Counted from the stretch's first letter, positions 1 through 8,809 are shown. The stretch: 64,000 nt of DNA from RPQJ01 sp963732415 (GCA_963732415.1 CAVSZK010000008.1:113953-177952), one strand, 5' to 3'. Notes: a model not told the origin generated them from the sequence alone. Translations and numbers: made by a program.

Positions 1-72
1 GGGCTCGGTGCCCTGGACGTGATCGAGGTATCCGATCGCCACATGATCGTGGCAGGGCGCCTTCCGGCATGA
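1..72 (+). CDS. C-terminal fragment of an upstream gene (partial)
   Basis: An open frame enters from the left edge and ends at TGA 70-72, overlapping the plsB ATG at 69 in an ATGA junction. The last 23 residues end in VAGRLPA. The four-base overlap is typical of translationally coupled genes, which is the main reason to believe it is coding. Too little is visible to name a family. Confidence 0.4.
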   Translation, partial: GLGALDVIEVSDRHMIVAGRLPA

Positions 73-2531
73 GCGGCATGACGGTGATGGAGCGGTTGCT
101 GCTGCCGCTGGTGCGAAGATTCGTTTCGTTCTGGGTGCGCCCGTCCATCCTTCCCGACTCGCTGGCCGCGCAGTTCGCGGACGGCAGGGCCGTCGTCTAC
201 GCACTCGAGAAGCGCAGCATCATCGACCTCGCCGTGCTCGAGTACGTCTGCCGCGAAAGGGCGCTGCCCTTGCCGCTCGCGCCGCTGACGGTGGGCACGG
301 CGGGGCTGCCGGTGTCCGTCACGTTCCTCGAGCGGCGTGCGGGATTCCTGCGCACGCGAGTCGACCGCCGTGTCCCGCAGGCGCTTCGCGACCTGGTCGC
401 GCTCGCGGCGACCGACATCGGGTTTGACGCCGACCTGGTGCCGGTGAGCCTGTTCTGGGGCCGCGCGCCGGATCGCGAGCGCTCGTGGCTGCGGCTGCTG
501 GTCGCCGAGGGCTGGGACATCGGCGGCAGGTTCAGGAAAGTCCTTTCGCTGTTGCTGAACGGCCGCAACCTGCTGGTGTTGTTCGGCGACGCCGTGCCGT
601 TGCAGCCGCCTCAATCCGAGACGCGTGGGTTGCTGCGCGGCCCGCGCCGGCTGTGGCGCCAGTTGCGGGCCCAGTTCCGCACCCAGCGCACGGCGACCAT
701 CGGTCCGGACCTGTCGCATCGACGCACGATAGTGGCCCAGCTGCTGAACACGCAGCTGGTCCGCGACGCGGTACGCGACGAGATGAAGTCGAAGGAGCTC
801 GGGAGGCGCGATGCGCTGAAGATCGCGCGGGGCTATGCCAAGGAGATCGCGGCGAACTATTCGCACTCGTTCGTCGTATTCATGTCGGGTCTTCTTGGCA
901 GGCTATGGAACCGCCTGTACGACGGCGTCGAGCTCGCGAACTTCTCCAGCCTCGGCACCATCGAGGCCGACGCTGAAATCGTCTACGTGCCCTGCCATCG
1001 CAGCCACATGGACTACCTGCTGCTGTCCTATGTGGTCTACCACAAGGGATTCGCGGTGCCGCACATCGCGGCCGGCATCAACCTCAACATGCCGGTCATC
1101 GGCTCGTTCCTGCGCCGCGGCGGGGCGTTCTTCCTGCGGCGCAGTTTCTCCGGCAACCAGCTCTACACGGCGGTATTCGTACGCTACCTCGGCATCATGA
1201 TGGCGCGCGGGCACTCGCTCGAGTACTTCATCGAAGGCGGTCGCAGCCGCACCGGCCGGTTGATGCAGCCGAAGACCGGGATGCTCGCGATGACGGTGCG
1301 CAGCTACCTGCGCGAGCCCGGCCGTCCGGTGGTGTTCGTGCCGGTCTACTTCGGGTACGAGCGGCTGGTCGAGGGGCGCACCTACATCAACGAGCTGTCG
1401 GGACGGCCGAAGGAGAAGGAGTCCGTGCTGACGCTGCTGCGCGCGATCCCTGAGCTGCGCAGCCGTTTCGGCAAGGTGTACGTGAGCTTCGGTGAGCCGC
1501 TGGCGCTCGATCCGATGATCCGCAAGCACGCCCCCGACTGGACGGGAGCACCGTCCGGGTCGGACGACAGGCCGTCGTGGCTCACGCCGCTGGTGAAAGA
1601 CCTCGCGATGTCGATCATGACGCGCATCAACGCCGCGGCCTGCGTGACCCCGATCAACCTGATCGGCCTGGCGATGCTGGCCACGCCGCGCCACAGCATG
1701 GGCGAGGCCGACCTCCTCCGCCTTCTCGAGGTCTATGCGTCACTGCTGCGCCGGGCCCCGTACTCGCCGAAGGTCTGGGTGACCGACATGGACGGGGCGT
1801 CGATGATCCGGCATGGCATGTCGCTCGGTATCCTGCGCCGCGAGCCGCACGAGCTTGGCGACATCATGCGGATGACGGACGACTCGGCGATCCTGACCAG
1901 CTATTTCCGCAACAACTCGCTGCACCTGCTGCTGATGCCGTCGCTGCTCGCCTGCGCGTTCCTGAACAACGCGAGCGTGCCGCGCGCTGACCTGCATCGC
2001 CTCGCGGGTCGCGTCTATCCGTATGCGGCCGACGAGTATTTCCTGCGCTGGCCCGAGTCGGAGCTGCCGGAAGTCGTCGACCGGCTGCTCGAGGACCTGC
2101 TGAACCTGGGGTTGCTGTCGGCGTCCGAGGATCGCTCGACCTGGTCCCGGCCGCCGGCCGAGGCTCCGGAGGCGGTGCAGTTGTCGGTGCTCGCGCGGGT
2201 GGCCGTGCCGATACTCGAGCGCTATTACCTCGCTGTCTCGTTGCTGCTCAAGGCCGGCAGCGGCCGCGTCACGCAGGAAGCACTCGAGCGGCAGTGCCAG
2301 CTGATGGCCCAGCGGATGTCGCTGCTCTACGAGATGAACGCACCAGAGTTTTTCGAGCGGGCGCAGTTCGCAAACTTCCTCGACCTGGCGCGCGCGCGCC
2401 AGGTGGTGAGCAAGGCACCGGACGGCACGCTGGTGTTCGAGCCGGCCATGATGCGTGCCGTCGTCGAGGATGCGCAGCTGGTGCTGCACGAGCAGATGCG
2501 CAACAGCATCCTGCAGGTGGTGCACCGCTGA
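69..2531 (+). CDS. plsB: Glycerol-3-phosphate 1-O-acyltransferase PlsB
   Basis: Membrane-associated enzyme that transfers a fatty acyl group to the sn-1 position of glycerol 3-phosphate, the first step of phospholipid synthesis. The 820-residue product is close to the E. coli length (about 807). The acyltransferase HX4D signature is visible as HRSHMD at residues 310-315, followed by the glycerol-phosphate binding block FIEGGRSRTGR around residue 390. The ATG at 69 overlaps the stop of the upstream frame (ATGA), suggesting coupling. It converges with arfB, and a large hairpin lies between the two genes. The long antisense frames over this gene are shadows. Confidence 0.95.
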   Translation: MSGMTVMERLLLPLVRRFVSFWVRPSILPDSLAAQFADGRAVVYALEKRSIIDLAVLEYVCRERALPLPLAPLTVGTAGLPVSVTFLERRAGFLRTRVDRRVPQALRDLVALAATDIGFDADLVPVSLFWGRAPDRERSWLRLLVAEGWDIGGRFRKVLSLLLNGRNLLVLFGDAVPLQPPQSETRGLLRGPRRLWRQLRAQFRTQRTATIGPDLSHRRTIVAQLLNTQLVRDAVRDEMKSKELGRRDALKIARGYAKEIAANYSHSFVVFMSGLLGRLWNRLYDGVELANFSSLGTIEADAEIVYVPCHRSHMDYLLLSYVVYHKGFAVPHIAAGINLNMPVIGSFLRRGGAFFLRRSFSGNQLYTAVFVRYLGIMMARGHSLEYFIEGGRSRTGRLMQPKTGMLAMTVRSYLREPGRPVVFVPVYFGYERLVEGRTYINELSGRPKEKESVLTLLRAIPELRSRFGKVYVSFGEPLALDPMIRKHAPDWTGAPSGSDDRPSWLTPLVKDLAMSIMTRINAAACVTPINLIGLAMLATPRHSMGEADLLRLLEVYASLLRRAPYSPKVWVTDMDGASMIRHGMSLGILRREPHELGDIMRMTDDSAILTSYFRNNSLHLLLMPSLLACAFLNNASVPRADLHRLAGRVYPYAADEYFLRWPESELPEVVDRLLEDLLNLGLLSASEDRSTWSRPPAEAPEAVQLSVLARVAVPILERYYLAVSLLLKAGSGRVTQEALERQCQLMAQRMSLLYEMNAPEFFERAQFANFLDLARARQVVSKAPDGTLVFEPAMMRAVVEDAQLVLHEQMRNSILQVVHR

Positions 2532-2540
2532 GGGGGCCCT

Positions 2541-2640
2541 GGTGCCCATTGTGGCCGGGTAGCCTCGTCTCCGGGGACGCCGTGAACCCGTCCCTGCGGC
2601 GCGACGCCCCGGCGACGAGGCTACCCGGCACAATGGCACC
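2541..2640. repeat. Long inverted repeat between convergent plsB and arfB
   Basis: Left arm 2541-2569 and right arm 2614-2640 are reverse complements apart from two single-base insertions in the left arm. A second inner pairing (CCGGGG with CCCCGG) lies in the loop. The transcript would fold into a hairpin of about 100 nt. Lying between two convergent 3' ends, it could act as a bidirectional terminator or mRNA stabiliser, or be a REP-like element. No U-tract follows, so an intrinsic terminator is not proven. Confidence 0.6.
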
Positions 2641-2649
2641 TGCGGCGCG

Positions 2650-3075
2650 TCAGTCCTCGCCGCGCACGCGGCCGCGAAGTTTCTTGTCGCGCGACTCGCG
2701 GGTCTTGGACGCGAGCCGCCGCTCCTTCGATGCGCGCGTCGGGCGCGTCGGGCGCCGGGCTTTCGGCTCGATGAGCGCCTCGCGGATCATCGTGACCAGC
2801 CGCCCGACGGCGTCGGCGCGATTCTGCTCCAGCGACCGCAGGCGCTGCGCATCGATCACGATCAGGCCGGCGGCCGTCATGCGCCGGCCTGCAATCCGCT
2901 TCAGTCGCGCACGCGCCGCAGCGCCGAGCGGCGACCAGGCTGCCGAGTCGAAGCGCAGCTCGATCGCATTCGAGACCTTGTTTACGTTCTGGCCGCCGGG
3001 CCCGGAGGCGCGTACCGCACGGAATTCCAGCAGCTCGTCCGGGATTTCGAGCGAGCCTGAGACCTCGACCGACAT
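2650..3075 (-). CDS. arfB: Alternative ribosome-rescue factor ArfB (peptidyl-tRNA hydrolase)
   Basis: Codon-independent release factor homologue that hydrolyses peptidyl-tRNA on ribosomes stalled at mRNA ends. The 141-residue product has the catalytic GGQ at residues 27-29 in the context SGPGGQNVNK. It ends in a strongly basic tail (KTRESRDKKLRGRVRG), which in this family enters the empty mRNA channel. Length matches E. coli YaeJ (about 140). Its start is 6 nt from the stop of the upstream mscS-family gene on the same strand, so the two are probably co-transcribed. Confidence 0.93.
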   Translation of the reverse strand: MSVEVSGSLEIPDELLEFRAVRASGPGGQNVNKVSNAIELRFDSAAWSPLGAAARARLKRIAGRRMTAAGLIVIDAQRLRSLEQNRADAVGRLVTMIREALIEPKARRPTRPTRASKERRLASKTRESRDKKLRGRVRGED

Positions 3076-3081
3076 CGGGCC

Positions 3082-4407
3082 TCAGTCGTCGCGGCCCGGT
3101 TCAATCGCGCCGATGCCGGGTCCGGCCATCTCGACGCGGATTTCGCGCTGCGCGACCGGGATCGTGACGCCGTTCGCGTTGAACAGGCGCCAGATCGCGC
3201 GGTTCACGTCCGAGCGCACGTTGTTCACGCCTTCGTGCGGGTCGGGAATCCAGAAGCGCAGTTCGAGATCGATACCGCTTTCCCCGAAGTGCATCAGGCG
3301 CGCGACCGGCGCGGGGTCGTGGATGATCCGCGGGTGGCCCGCCGCGGCCTCGAGCAGCAGACTCATGGCGAGTTCCGGGTCGCACTTGTAGCTGACCCTG
3401 ACCGGCAGCTTGAGGCGCACCCGCGGATCGGAGTAGCTCCAGTTGGTCACCGGGCTGGTGATCAGGTTCTGGTTCGGCACCAGCGTCGATACTCCGTCGC
3501 GATCGCGTACCACGACGTAGCGCCCGCGCAGTTCCTCGACCCAGCCGAAGCCCTCGGTCGCGGTGCCGGGCATCCCGGTGAAACTGATCACGTCACCGGG
3601 CTTGATGGAGCGGTCCATCAGCAGCACGAAGCCGCTGACGAAATTGGCCGCAATGCTCTGCAGGCCGAAGCCCAGGCCGATGCCGACCGCACCGGTAAGC
3701 ACGTTCAGGGTGGTGAGGTCGAGTCCCGCGGCATTCAGGCCGACCAGCACCGACAGGCCGACCAGGAACGCCTGGGTGAACTTGGCGATGCCGATGCGCA
3801 TGTTGGGCGCGAGCGCGTCGAGCTTCAGCACACGCCGCTCGAGCCAGCGTGCCATCCACATGGCGATCATCACGAACAGGCTGACAGTGACCAGCAGCTT
3901 CATCACCGACCACACGGAGATGCGTGTCTTGCCCGCGTTGAGGCCGATGCCGTCCAGCAGGCCGATGACCGCATCGCCCCAGCCGAGCAGGTGCAGCGAC
4001 AGGAACACCCAGAGTACGAAGCTGATTCCCGTGCCCCAGCCCTTCAGGCGCGCCCGCGCGCCCATCGAGACCCTGGCCACGTACACGACGACCCGGATCA
4101 TCAGCAGCAGCCCGCCGAGCTGCACCGCGACGTTCACGATCTTCGCTGGCATGCCCAGCGCGTGCATCAACCCGTCGGCCGCGGCCAGGATAACCAGCAC
4201 CGTCGCGTAGGGCGCGCCGACCCAGCCGATTTCGCGCATGCGGCCGCGCATGTCGTCGTCGCCGGCGGGCGGGATCAGGTTACGCAGCAGCCTTGCGATC
4301 CACAGCCCGAGCAGGATCGCTACGCCAATGACCGCGACCTGGGACAGGTTCGTCGGAGTGACAAGGCTCGCGGCAATGTCGGCCGCGGTTTCGATCGGCT
4401 TTGCCAT
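3082..4407 (-). CDS. Mechanosensitive ion channel, MscS family
   Basis: Inner-membrane channel that opens under membrane tension and protects against hypo-osmotic shock. The 441-residue protein has several extra N-terminal membrane segments (for example residues 20-45 and 95-115). It then has the MscS pore/beta region, with the glycine-rich helix GAVGIGLGFGLQSIAANFVSG followed by LLMDRSIKPGDVI around residues 240-275. It is longer than E. coli MscS (286), so it belongs to the class with additional N-terminal helices. The gene sits 3 nt downstream of the YdcH-like gene and just upstream of arfB. Confidence 0.9.
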   Translation of the reverse strand: MAKPIETAADIAASLVTPTNLSQVAVIGVAILLGLWIARLLRNLIPPAGDDDMRGRMREIGWVGAPYATVLVILAAADGLMHALGMPAKIVNVAVQLGGLLLMIRVVVYVARVSMGARARLKGWGTGISFVLWVFLSLHLLGWGDAVIGLLDGIGLNAGKTRISVWSVMKLLVTVSLFVMIAMWMARWLERRVLKLDALAPNMRIGIAKFTQAFLVGLSVLVGLNAAGLDLTTLNVLTGAVGIGLGFGLQSIAANFVSGFVLLMDRSIKPGDVISFTGMPGTATEGFGWVEELRGRYVVVRDRDGVSTLVPNQNLITSPVTNWSYSDPRVRLKLPVRVSYKCDPELAMSLLLEAAAGHPRIIHDPAPVARLMHFGESGIDLELRFWIPDPHEGVNNVRSDVNRAIWRLFNANGVTIPVAQREIRVEMAGPGIGAIEPGRDD

Positions 4408-4410
4408 CGA

Positions 4411-4635
4411 TCAGGCGTTGAGGTCCGGGATCAGCTGGCTTTCGAGCCGGGCGATCTGGTCCTTGATCAGCAGCTTGCGCTTCTTCAGTCGTCGCATCTG
4501 CACCTGGTCCACGTAGAGGTCCAGCTGCAGGCGGTGAATCACGTCGTCGAGGTCGCGATGCTCGATCCGCAACTGGCGCAGCCGCTCCAGGTGCTTGAAT
4601 GTTTCGGTATCGACGTTGTCGCTGACTTCCGCCAT
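4411..4635 (-). CDS. YdcH-like small coiled-coil protein (DUF465)
   Basis: A 74-residue, highly charged protein with no signal peptide. The C-terminal half carries the DUF465-type pattern QMRRLKKRKLLIKDQIARLE, preceded by DDVIHRLQLD. I start it at the ATG at 4635. The open frame runs further upstream, but that part lacks family resemblance. The family's function is unknown; members are predicted to be short helical hairpins. It heads a close-packed same-strand group with the MscS channel and arfB. Confidence 0.75.
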   Translation of the reverse strand: MAEVSDNVDTETFKHLERLRQLRIEHRDLDDVIHRLQLDLYVDQVQMRRLKKRKLLIKDQIARLESQLIPDLNA

Positions 4636-4732
4636 CGGTGGAACCCGCTGCTCGAGCCTTGGCCGGGGCGGGTAGCTTAGCCCTGCGCGCGGCAAAAAGG
4701 GTAGGGCATGCAGCTCCGCAGGCGAGACGCGC

Positions 4733-5035
4733 TCAGAGGCCGACGCTGTCCACGCTGTGCCCGGTGAGCACCACGAAGCCCTGCTGCCGGGTGTTGCCGT
4801 CCCGCGTGTAGTCGAATACATAGGTGCGGCGCAGCTGCAGGGCGCCCCCGCCGACCCTCACGGCCCGCAGCGCGCGGAACGCCACCGTGCCATCCAGCAG
4901 GCTCGCGCCGGTGCCGCGGCAGGTCTCCAGTGCCACGACGTTGGCCTGCTCGCGGGCGCCGAGGCTGTCGTGCCAGTACCAGGCAATCGCCATCAGCAGC
5001 ACCAGGAACCCGAGCAACCACCACGAGAGCTCCAT
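4733..5035 (-). CDS. DUF3301-family membrane-anchored protein
   Basis: A 100-residue protein with one N-terminal membrane helix (residues 3-20, WWLLGFLVLLMAIAWYW), then a cytoplasmic or periplasmic domain with LLDGTVAFRALR and RRTYVFDYTRDG. These blocks match my memory of DUF3301 proteins found next to cysQ in gammaproteobacteria. Function unknown. It lies 3 nt after the cysQ stop, so it is probably the second gene of a cysQ operon. Confidence 0.75.
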   Translation of the reverse strand: MELSWWLLGFLVLLMAIAWYWHDSLGAREQANVVALETCRGTGASLLDGTVAFRALRAVRVGGGALQLRRTYVFDYTRDGNTRQQGFVVLTGHSVDSVGL

Positions 5036-5038
5036 CGG

Positions 5039-5836
5039 TCAGAACAGCGCCGGCCAGTTCCGTGTCGGGTCGCCGAATGCGATGAAGTGCGGGTTGAGCA
5101 GCGTGTCGCGCTGGTTGTATCGCAGCGGCGTGCCGTCGAGGTTCGTCACGGCGCCGCCCGCCACCTCGAGTACCGCCTGCGCCGCGGCGGTGTCCCACTC
5201 CGACGTCAGGCCGAGCCGCGGATAGAAGTCCGCGCTGCCCTCGGCAACCAGGCAGAACTTGAGCGCGCTGCCTGTCGGGCGCAGTTCATGGGGACCCAGC
5301 TTCGCCAGCAGGCCGTCGAGTGAGTCGCCGCGGTGCGAGCGGCTGCCGACCACGACCAGCGGATCTGCCGCGGGCCGGGTATGTATCGGCCTCGGCGCCG
5401 CCTTGCCCTCCGAGCAGAAGGCGCCGTGCCCCCTGGCGGCAAAGTAGGTGAGGCCGAGCGCCGGGGCTGCGACCACCCCGAGTACCGGCTCGTGATTCCT
5501 GACCAGCGCCACGTTCACCGTGAACTCTCCGTTGCGCCCGATGAACTCGCGCGTGCCGTCGAGCGGATCGACCAGCCAGAGCTGGTTCCAGTCGCGCCGC
5601 ACATCGAATGAATGAGCGTCCTCGGCCTCCTCGGACAGCACCGGAATATCCGGCGTCAGCGACGCGAGCCGCGCGGCCAGGATCTCGTGTGCGGCCCGGT
5701 CGGCACGGGTAATCGGCGAGTCATCGGCCTTGTACTCGACCGCGAGCGCCGAAGCATAGACCTCTAGAATCGCCGTTGAAGCGGCGTTGACCGCGTCGAG
5801 GACGCCGGCAAGCAGTTCGGCGGGATCGGATGCCAT
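5039..5836 (-). CDS. cysQ: 3'(2'),5'-bisphosphate nucleotidase CysQ
   Basis: Inositol-monophosphatase-fold enzyme that dephosphorylates PAP (3'-phosphoadenosine 5'-phosphate) to AMP, recycling a by-product of sulfate assimilation. Metal-binding motifs are visible: SEEAE at residues 68-72, VDPLDGTREF at 89-98, and EWDTAAAQAVLEVAGG near residue 213. I use the ATG at 5836, giving 265 residues, because GGAG lies 9 nt upstream and the family length is about 250. The open frame extends far upstream into the divergent nucleotidase gene, which is not credible coding. The downstream partner is the DUF3301 gene. Confidence 0.92.
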   Translation of the reverse strand: MASDPAELLAGVLDAVNAASTAILEVYASALAVEYKADDSPITRADRAAHEILAARLASLTPDIPVLSEEAEDAHSFDVRRDWNQLWLVDPLDGTREFIGRNGEFTVNVALVRNHEPVLGVVAAPALGLTYFAARGHGAFCSEGKAAPRPIHTRPAADPLVVVGSRSHRGDSLDGLLAKLGPHELRPTGSALKFCLVAEGSADFYPRLGLTSEWDTAAAQAVLEVAGGAVTNLDGTPLRYNQRDTLLNPHFIAFGDPTRNWPALF

Positions 5837-5893
5837 GCAGGAGCTCCAGTACTGTTGAATGCCACCGTATGATAGCGGCCCGTCAGCCATCCG

Positions 5894-6595
5894 GTGCCTT
5901 TCACGATCGTGCGCCCAGCGTCGAGCAGCCGTCGCGCAGTCCAGCCTGACTGGTCCGAGGTCGAGACCGTGTGTCTCGACATGGACGGCACCGTGCTCGA
6001 CCTGCGTTTCGACAACCTGTTCTGGCTTGAGGTCCTGCCCCGGCGCTGGGGTGAGGCGCGGGGACTCGACGCGCACGAATCGTTCGCGCGCCTGAAGCCG
6101 CGCTTCGACGCGAAGCACGGCACGCTCGACTGGTACTGCATAGACCACTGGAGCGAGGAACTCGGCTTCGACGTAGCCGGGCTCAAGCACGAGATGCGCG
6201 ACCACATCCGCTACCTGCCCGGGGCCGTGGACTTCCTGGGCTCGCTGCGCGCGCGCGGGCTGCGGGTGCTGCTGACCACCAATGCCCACCCGATCAGCCT
6301 CGGCATCAAGAACGCCCAGGTCGGGCTCGACCTTCACTTCGACGGAGTCGTTTCCTCGCACGAGTTCGGCGTGCCCAAGGAGTCGCCAGATTTCTGGCGG
6401 CGGCTCGCACTTGGCCACGGCGTCGAACCGGGCTCGACACTGTTCGTGGACGACAGCGTCGCGGTTCTTTTGGCTGCGCGGACCGCAGGGGTGCGCTGGA
6501 TTTACCAGGTGCTGCAGCCTGACTCGACGCAGCCCGGGCGCAGCGAGGCGCCTGGTTTCACGGGTATCCAGCGGCTGGCCGACCTGGTCCCGTAG
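5894..6595 (+). CDS. yrfG: GMP/IMP nucleotidase YrfG-like HAD hydrolase
   Basis: HAD-superfamily phosphatase. The nucleophile motif DMDGT is at residues 29-33, motif II is the Thr in LLTTNAH, and the C-terminal acidic motif is FVDDS. Family members dephosphorylate purine mononucleotides. The 233-residue length fits YrfG (about 222). The start is a GTG at 5894; no better ATG lies before the nucleophile. It is divergent from cysQ, with only 57 nt between the starts, so promoters must overlap there. Confidence 0.82.
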   Translation: MPFTIVRPASSSRRAVQPDWSEVETVCLDMDGTVLDLRFDNLFWLEVLPRRWGEARGLDAHESFARLKPRFDAKHGTLDWYCIDHWSEELGFDVAGLKHEMRDHIRYLPGAVDFLGSLRARGLRVLLTTNAHPISLGIKNAQVGLDLHFDGVVSSHEFGVPKESPDFWRRLALGHGVEPGSTLFVDDSVAVLLAARTAGVRWIYQVLQPDSTQPGRSEAPGFTGIQRLADLVP

Positions 6596-6613
6596 CGGGG
6601 CTCGCCGGCCGGA

Positions 6614-8170
6614 TCAGCCGTCGGACGATGGGGTTGGCGGTGAGGCAGGGCCACCACCGCCCGCAGGGGGTGTGCCGCCACTGCGTCGCCTGCGACGGCG
6701 CTTGCGCGGCTCGCCGCCTTCTCCGGTTGGCTGGGCGGGCTTGCCGGATTCGGCCGGTGCAGCAGCCGGAGCTGCCGCCGGTGCACTGGTCCGGGTCGGC
6801 GCACGGTCGGGGGGCGGGCGATTGTCGCTGCGCATGCCGTCACGGGGAGGGCCACGACGTCCGTCACTCCGGCCACCGCCGCCACTGCCACCCCGCCCGC
6901 CACCGCCGGGACCGCCGCGCCCACGACCACCGCCGGGACCGCCTCGCGAGCCGCCCGGTCCGCCGAAGCGGCGTCGTTCACGCGCCGGTATCGTGATTTC
7001 GGCGAGCAGGTCCTCGGTCAATGCCGCGCGCGGCAGGCTGCGGCCGATGTAGCCCTCGATGTCCGGCAGCGACTGGACGAAGTCCTCGCAGCCGAGGCTG
7101 ATCGCATCGCCTTCGGCGCCCGCGCGCGCGGTGCGGCCGATGCGGTGCACGTAGTCCTCGGGATCCTGCGGCATGTCGTAGTTGAAGATGTGGCTCACGT
7201 CCGGGATGTGCAGGCCGCGCGAGGCCACGTCGGTGCCGATCAGGATCGCGAGTTCGCCGCTGTGGAAATCGTGGAGCATGCGCATGCGCTTGCGCTGCGG
7301 GACGTCGCCCGAAATCGCCTCGGCGTTGAAGCCATTGGCGCGCAAGAGCCCTTCCAGCTCTTCGGCGCCGCGCCGGGTGTTGACGAAGATCATCGTTCGG
7401 TGCGGGTCCATCTTGCGCAGCAGCCCCACCAGCAGCCGCGGCTTTTCGTCCATCGACGGGAAATAGATGACCTGGCGCACCTGGTCCACGGTCATCTTGT
7501 CGGGCTCGATGCGCACCAGCTCGGGGTCGTTCATGTGCTCGTAGGCAAGCTCGAGCACGCGCTGCGCGAGCGTTGCCGAGAACAGCAGGTTCAACCGCTG
7601 GTCCGGCGGCGGCAGGCGACGCATTATGTAGCGGATATCGGCAATGAAGCCGAGGTCGAACATGCGGTCGGCCTCGTCGAGCACCAGCACCTGCACCGAG
7701 CGCAGGTCGAACACGTGCTGCTTGTAGAAGTCGATCAGGCGGCCCGGCGTGCCGATCAGGACGTCCACGCCTTCTTCCAGGTCGCGGCGCTGTTTCTCGT
7801 AGTCGACTCCGCCGAAAGCGAGGCAGTTCCGGAGGCCCGTGTACTGCCCGAGGATCTCCGCGTCGTGGTGGATCTGCACCGCGAGTTCGCGCGTCGGTGC
7901 GATGATCAGCGCGAGCGGTGCGTTGATCTTGCGGGTCGGCGGCACTTCGGCGCGCAGCAGTCGCGAGTAAAGCGCGACAAGGAACGCGGCGGTCTTGCCG
8001 GTGCCCGTCTGGGCCTGGCCCGCCACGTCGCAGCCGGCGAGCGCGCGTGGCAGCGTCTGGGCCTGGATCGGAGTGCAGCGCTCGAAGCCGGCGTCGGCAA
8101 TGCCGCGCGCCAGTGGTTCCGGCAGGTGGAGGTTCGAGAATGAGACGTCGGTCAGGTGTGCGTCGGCCAT
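6614..8170 (-). CDS. rhlB: ATP-dependent DEAD-box RNA helicase RhlB
   Basis: RNA unwinding enzyme; in E. coli it is a degradosome component. From the ATG at 8170 it has 518 residues: Q-motif TPIQAQ (33-38), Walker A QTGTGKT (54-60), PTRELA (92-97), DEAD (165-168), SAT (198-200) and HRIGRTARAG near 345. Strong similarity runs through VAGQAQTGTGKT and DVLIGTPGRLIDFYKQ to RhlB. The C-terminal tail of about 110 residues is Gly/Arg/Pro-rich with RGG-type repeats and ends in a basic cluster, longer than in E. coli. The frame continues 14 codons upstream, but MADAHLTDVSF matches the usual RhlB beginning. Divergence from trxA-rho is the classic arrangement. Confidence 0.92.
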   Translation of the reverse strand: MADAHLTDVSFSNLHLPEPLARGIADAGFERCTPIQAQTLPRALAGCDVAGQAQTGTGKTAAFLVALYSRLLRAEVPPTRKINAPLALIIAPTRELAVQIHHDAEILGQYTGLRNCLAFGGVDYEKQRRDLEEGVDVLIGTPGRLIDFYKQHVFDLRSVQVLVLDEADRMFDLGFIADIRYIMRRLPPPDQRLNLLFSATLAQRVLELAYEHMNDPELVRIEPDKMTVDQVRQVIYFPSMDEKPRLLVGLLRKMDPHRTMIFVNTRRGAEELEGLLRANGFNAEAISGDVPQRKRMRMLHDFHSGELAILIGTDVASRGLHIPDVSHIFNYDMPQDPEDYVHRIGRTARAGAEGDAISLGCEDFVQSLPDIEGYIGRSLPRAALTEDLLAEITIPARERRRFGGPGGSRGGPGGGRGRGGPGGGGRGGSGGGGRSDGRRGPPRDGMRSDNRPPPDRAPTRTSAPAAAPAAAPAESGKPAQPTGEGGEPRKRRRRRRSGGTPPAGGGGPASPPTPSSDG

Positions 8171-8212
8171 CGGGTCCAGTGTCGTTGATAGTGGTCTTGC
8201 AAATTGGCGCAA
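8171..8212 (-). promoter_or_regulatory. Possible sigma70 promoter for rhlB
   Basis: Reading the minus strand, TTGCGC at 8212-8207 and TATCAA at 8190-8185 are 16 bp apart. The predicted start would be only about 8 nt before the ATG, which would make the mRNA almost leaderless. The match is moderate and was found by eye. Confidence 0.3.
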
Positions 8213-8410
8213 AGCGGGTTCAAATACTCTCCGACCCGCGGCTAACAGTCCGCTCCCGCAAGTAGCGAAGCCGGCTCGCCGGACCCCTCAGGGGACCGGC
8301 GCTCACGCCCGGTGCAGCGGGAATCCAGAATTTCGTGTACAGCCAGCAATCCCGATAGTTTGCCTCACGCAGATCGCGCCGTCACTCGATAACTCCGGCG
8401 ACGACTCCTG

Positions 8411-8467
8411 CCAACACAACAAGACACCCCTTGACCGACCCAAACATACCAACCAACGAAACACCAG
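8411..8467 (+). promoter_or_regulatory. C-rich, G-poor leader upstream of trxA-rho: candidate rut site
   Basis: In this 57-nt stretch I count about 24 C and 25 A against 5 G and 3 T, in a genome where C and G are otherwise balanced and abundant. Unstructured C>G RNA is the loading signature for Rho. It ends just before the trxA ribosome-binding site (GGAGGT, 8469-8474). E. coli rho is known to be attenuated by Rho in its leader, so an autoregulatory site here is a reasonable inference. The rest of 8171-8482 contains a GC-rich hairpin around 8279-8300 and no other gene that I can support. Confidence 0.5.
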
Positions 8468-8482
8468 CGGAGGTAGTCTCTG

Positions 8483-8809
8483 GTGAGCCAGCAGATCATC
8501 CACGTAACCGACTCGAACTTCGAGACGGACGTACTTCAGGCACCGCTCCCGGTTCTCCTCGACTTCTGGGCCGAGTGGTGCGGCCCATGCAAGATGATCG
8601 CCCCGATGCTCGACGAAATCGCGACGGAGTACGCGGGCAGGGTGACGATCGCCAAAATGAACGTGGACGACAACCCGAAGACCCCAATGCGGTTCAGCGT
8701 CCGCGGCATCCCAACTCTGATCCTGTTCAAGAACGGACAGGCGGAAGGCCAGAAGATCGGGGCCGTCCGCAAGGCGGACGTCGCGGCTTTTCTGGACAGC
8801 AAGCTGTGA
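8483..8809 (+). CDS. trxA: Thioredoxin 1 (TrxA)
   Basis: Small cytoplasmic dithiol-disulfide oxidoreductase of 108 residues, the usual size. The active site WCGPC is at residues 32-36, and the cis-Pro region is RGIPTLILF. The start is a GTG with an excellent ribosome-binding site, GGAGGT, 8 nt upstream. Its stop codon overlaps a GTG that begins the rho frame (GTGA at 8806-8809), so trxA and rho are probably co-translated. Confidence 0.96.
   Translation: MSQQIIHVTDSNFETDVLQAPLPVLLDFWAEWCGPCKMIAPMLDEIATEYAGRVTIAKMNVDDNPKTPMRFSVRGIPTLILFKNGQAEGQKIGAVRKADVAAFLDSKL

Noticed and set aside
8431..8805. Rho starting at the TTG at 8431 as the main product
   Set aside because: It would overlap all of trxA in another frame and lacks support beyond an open frame; the GTG overlapping the trxA stop is simpler. 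Kept only as a finding.
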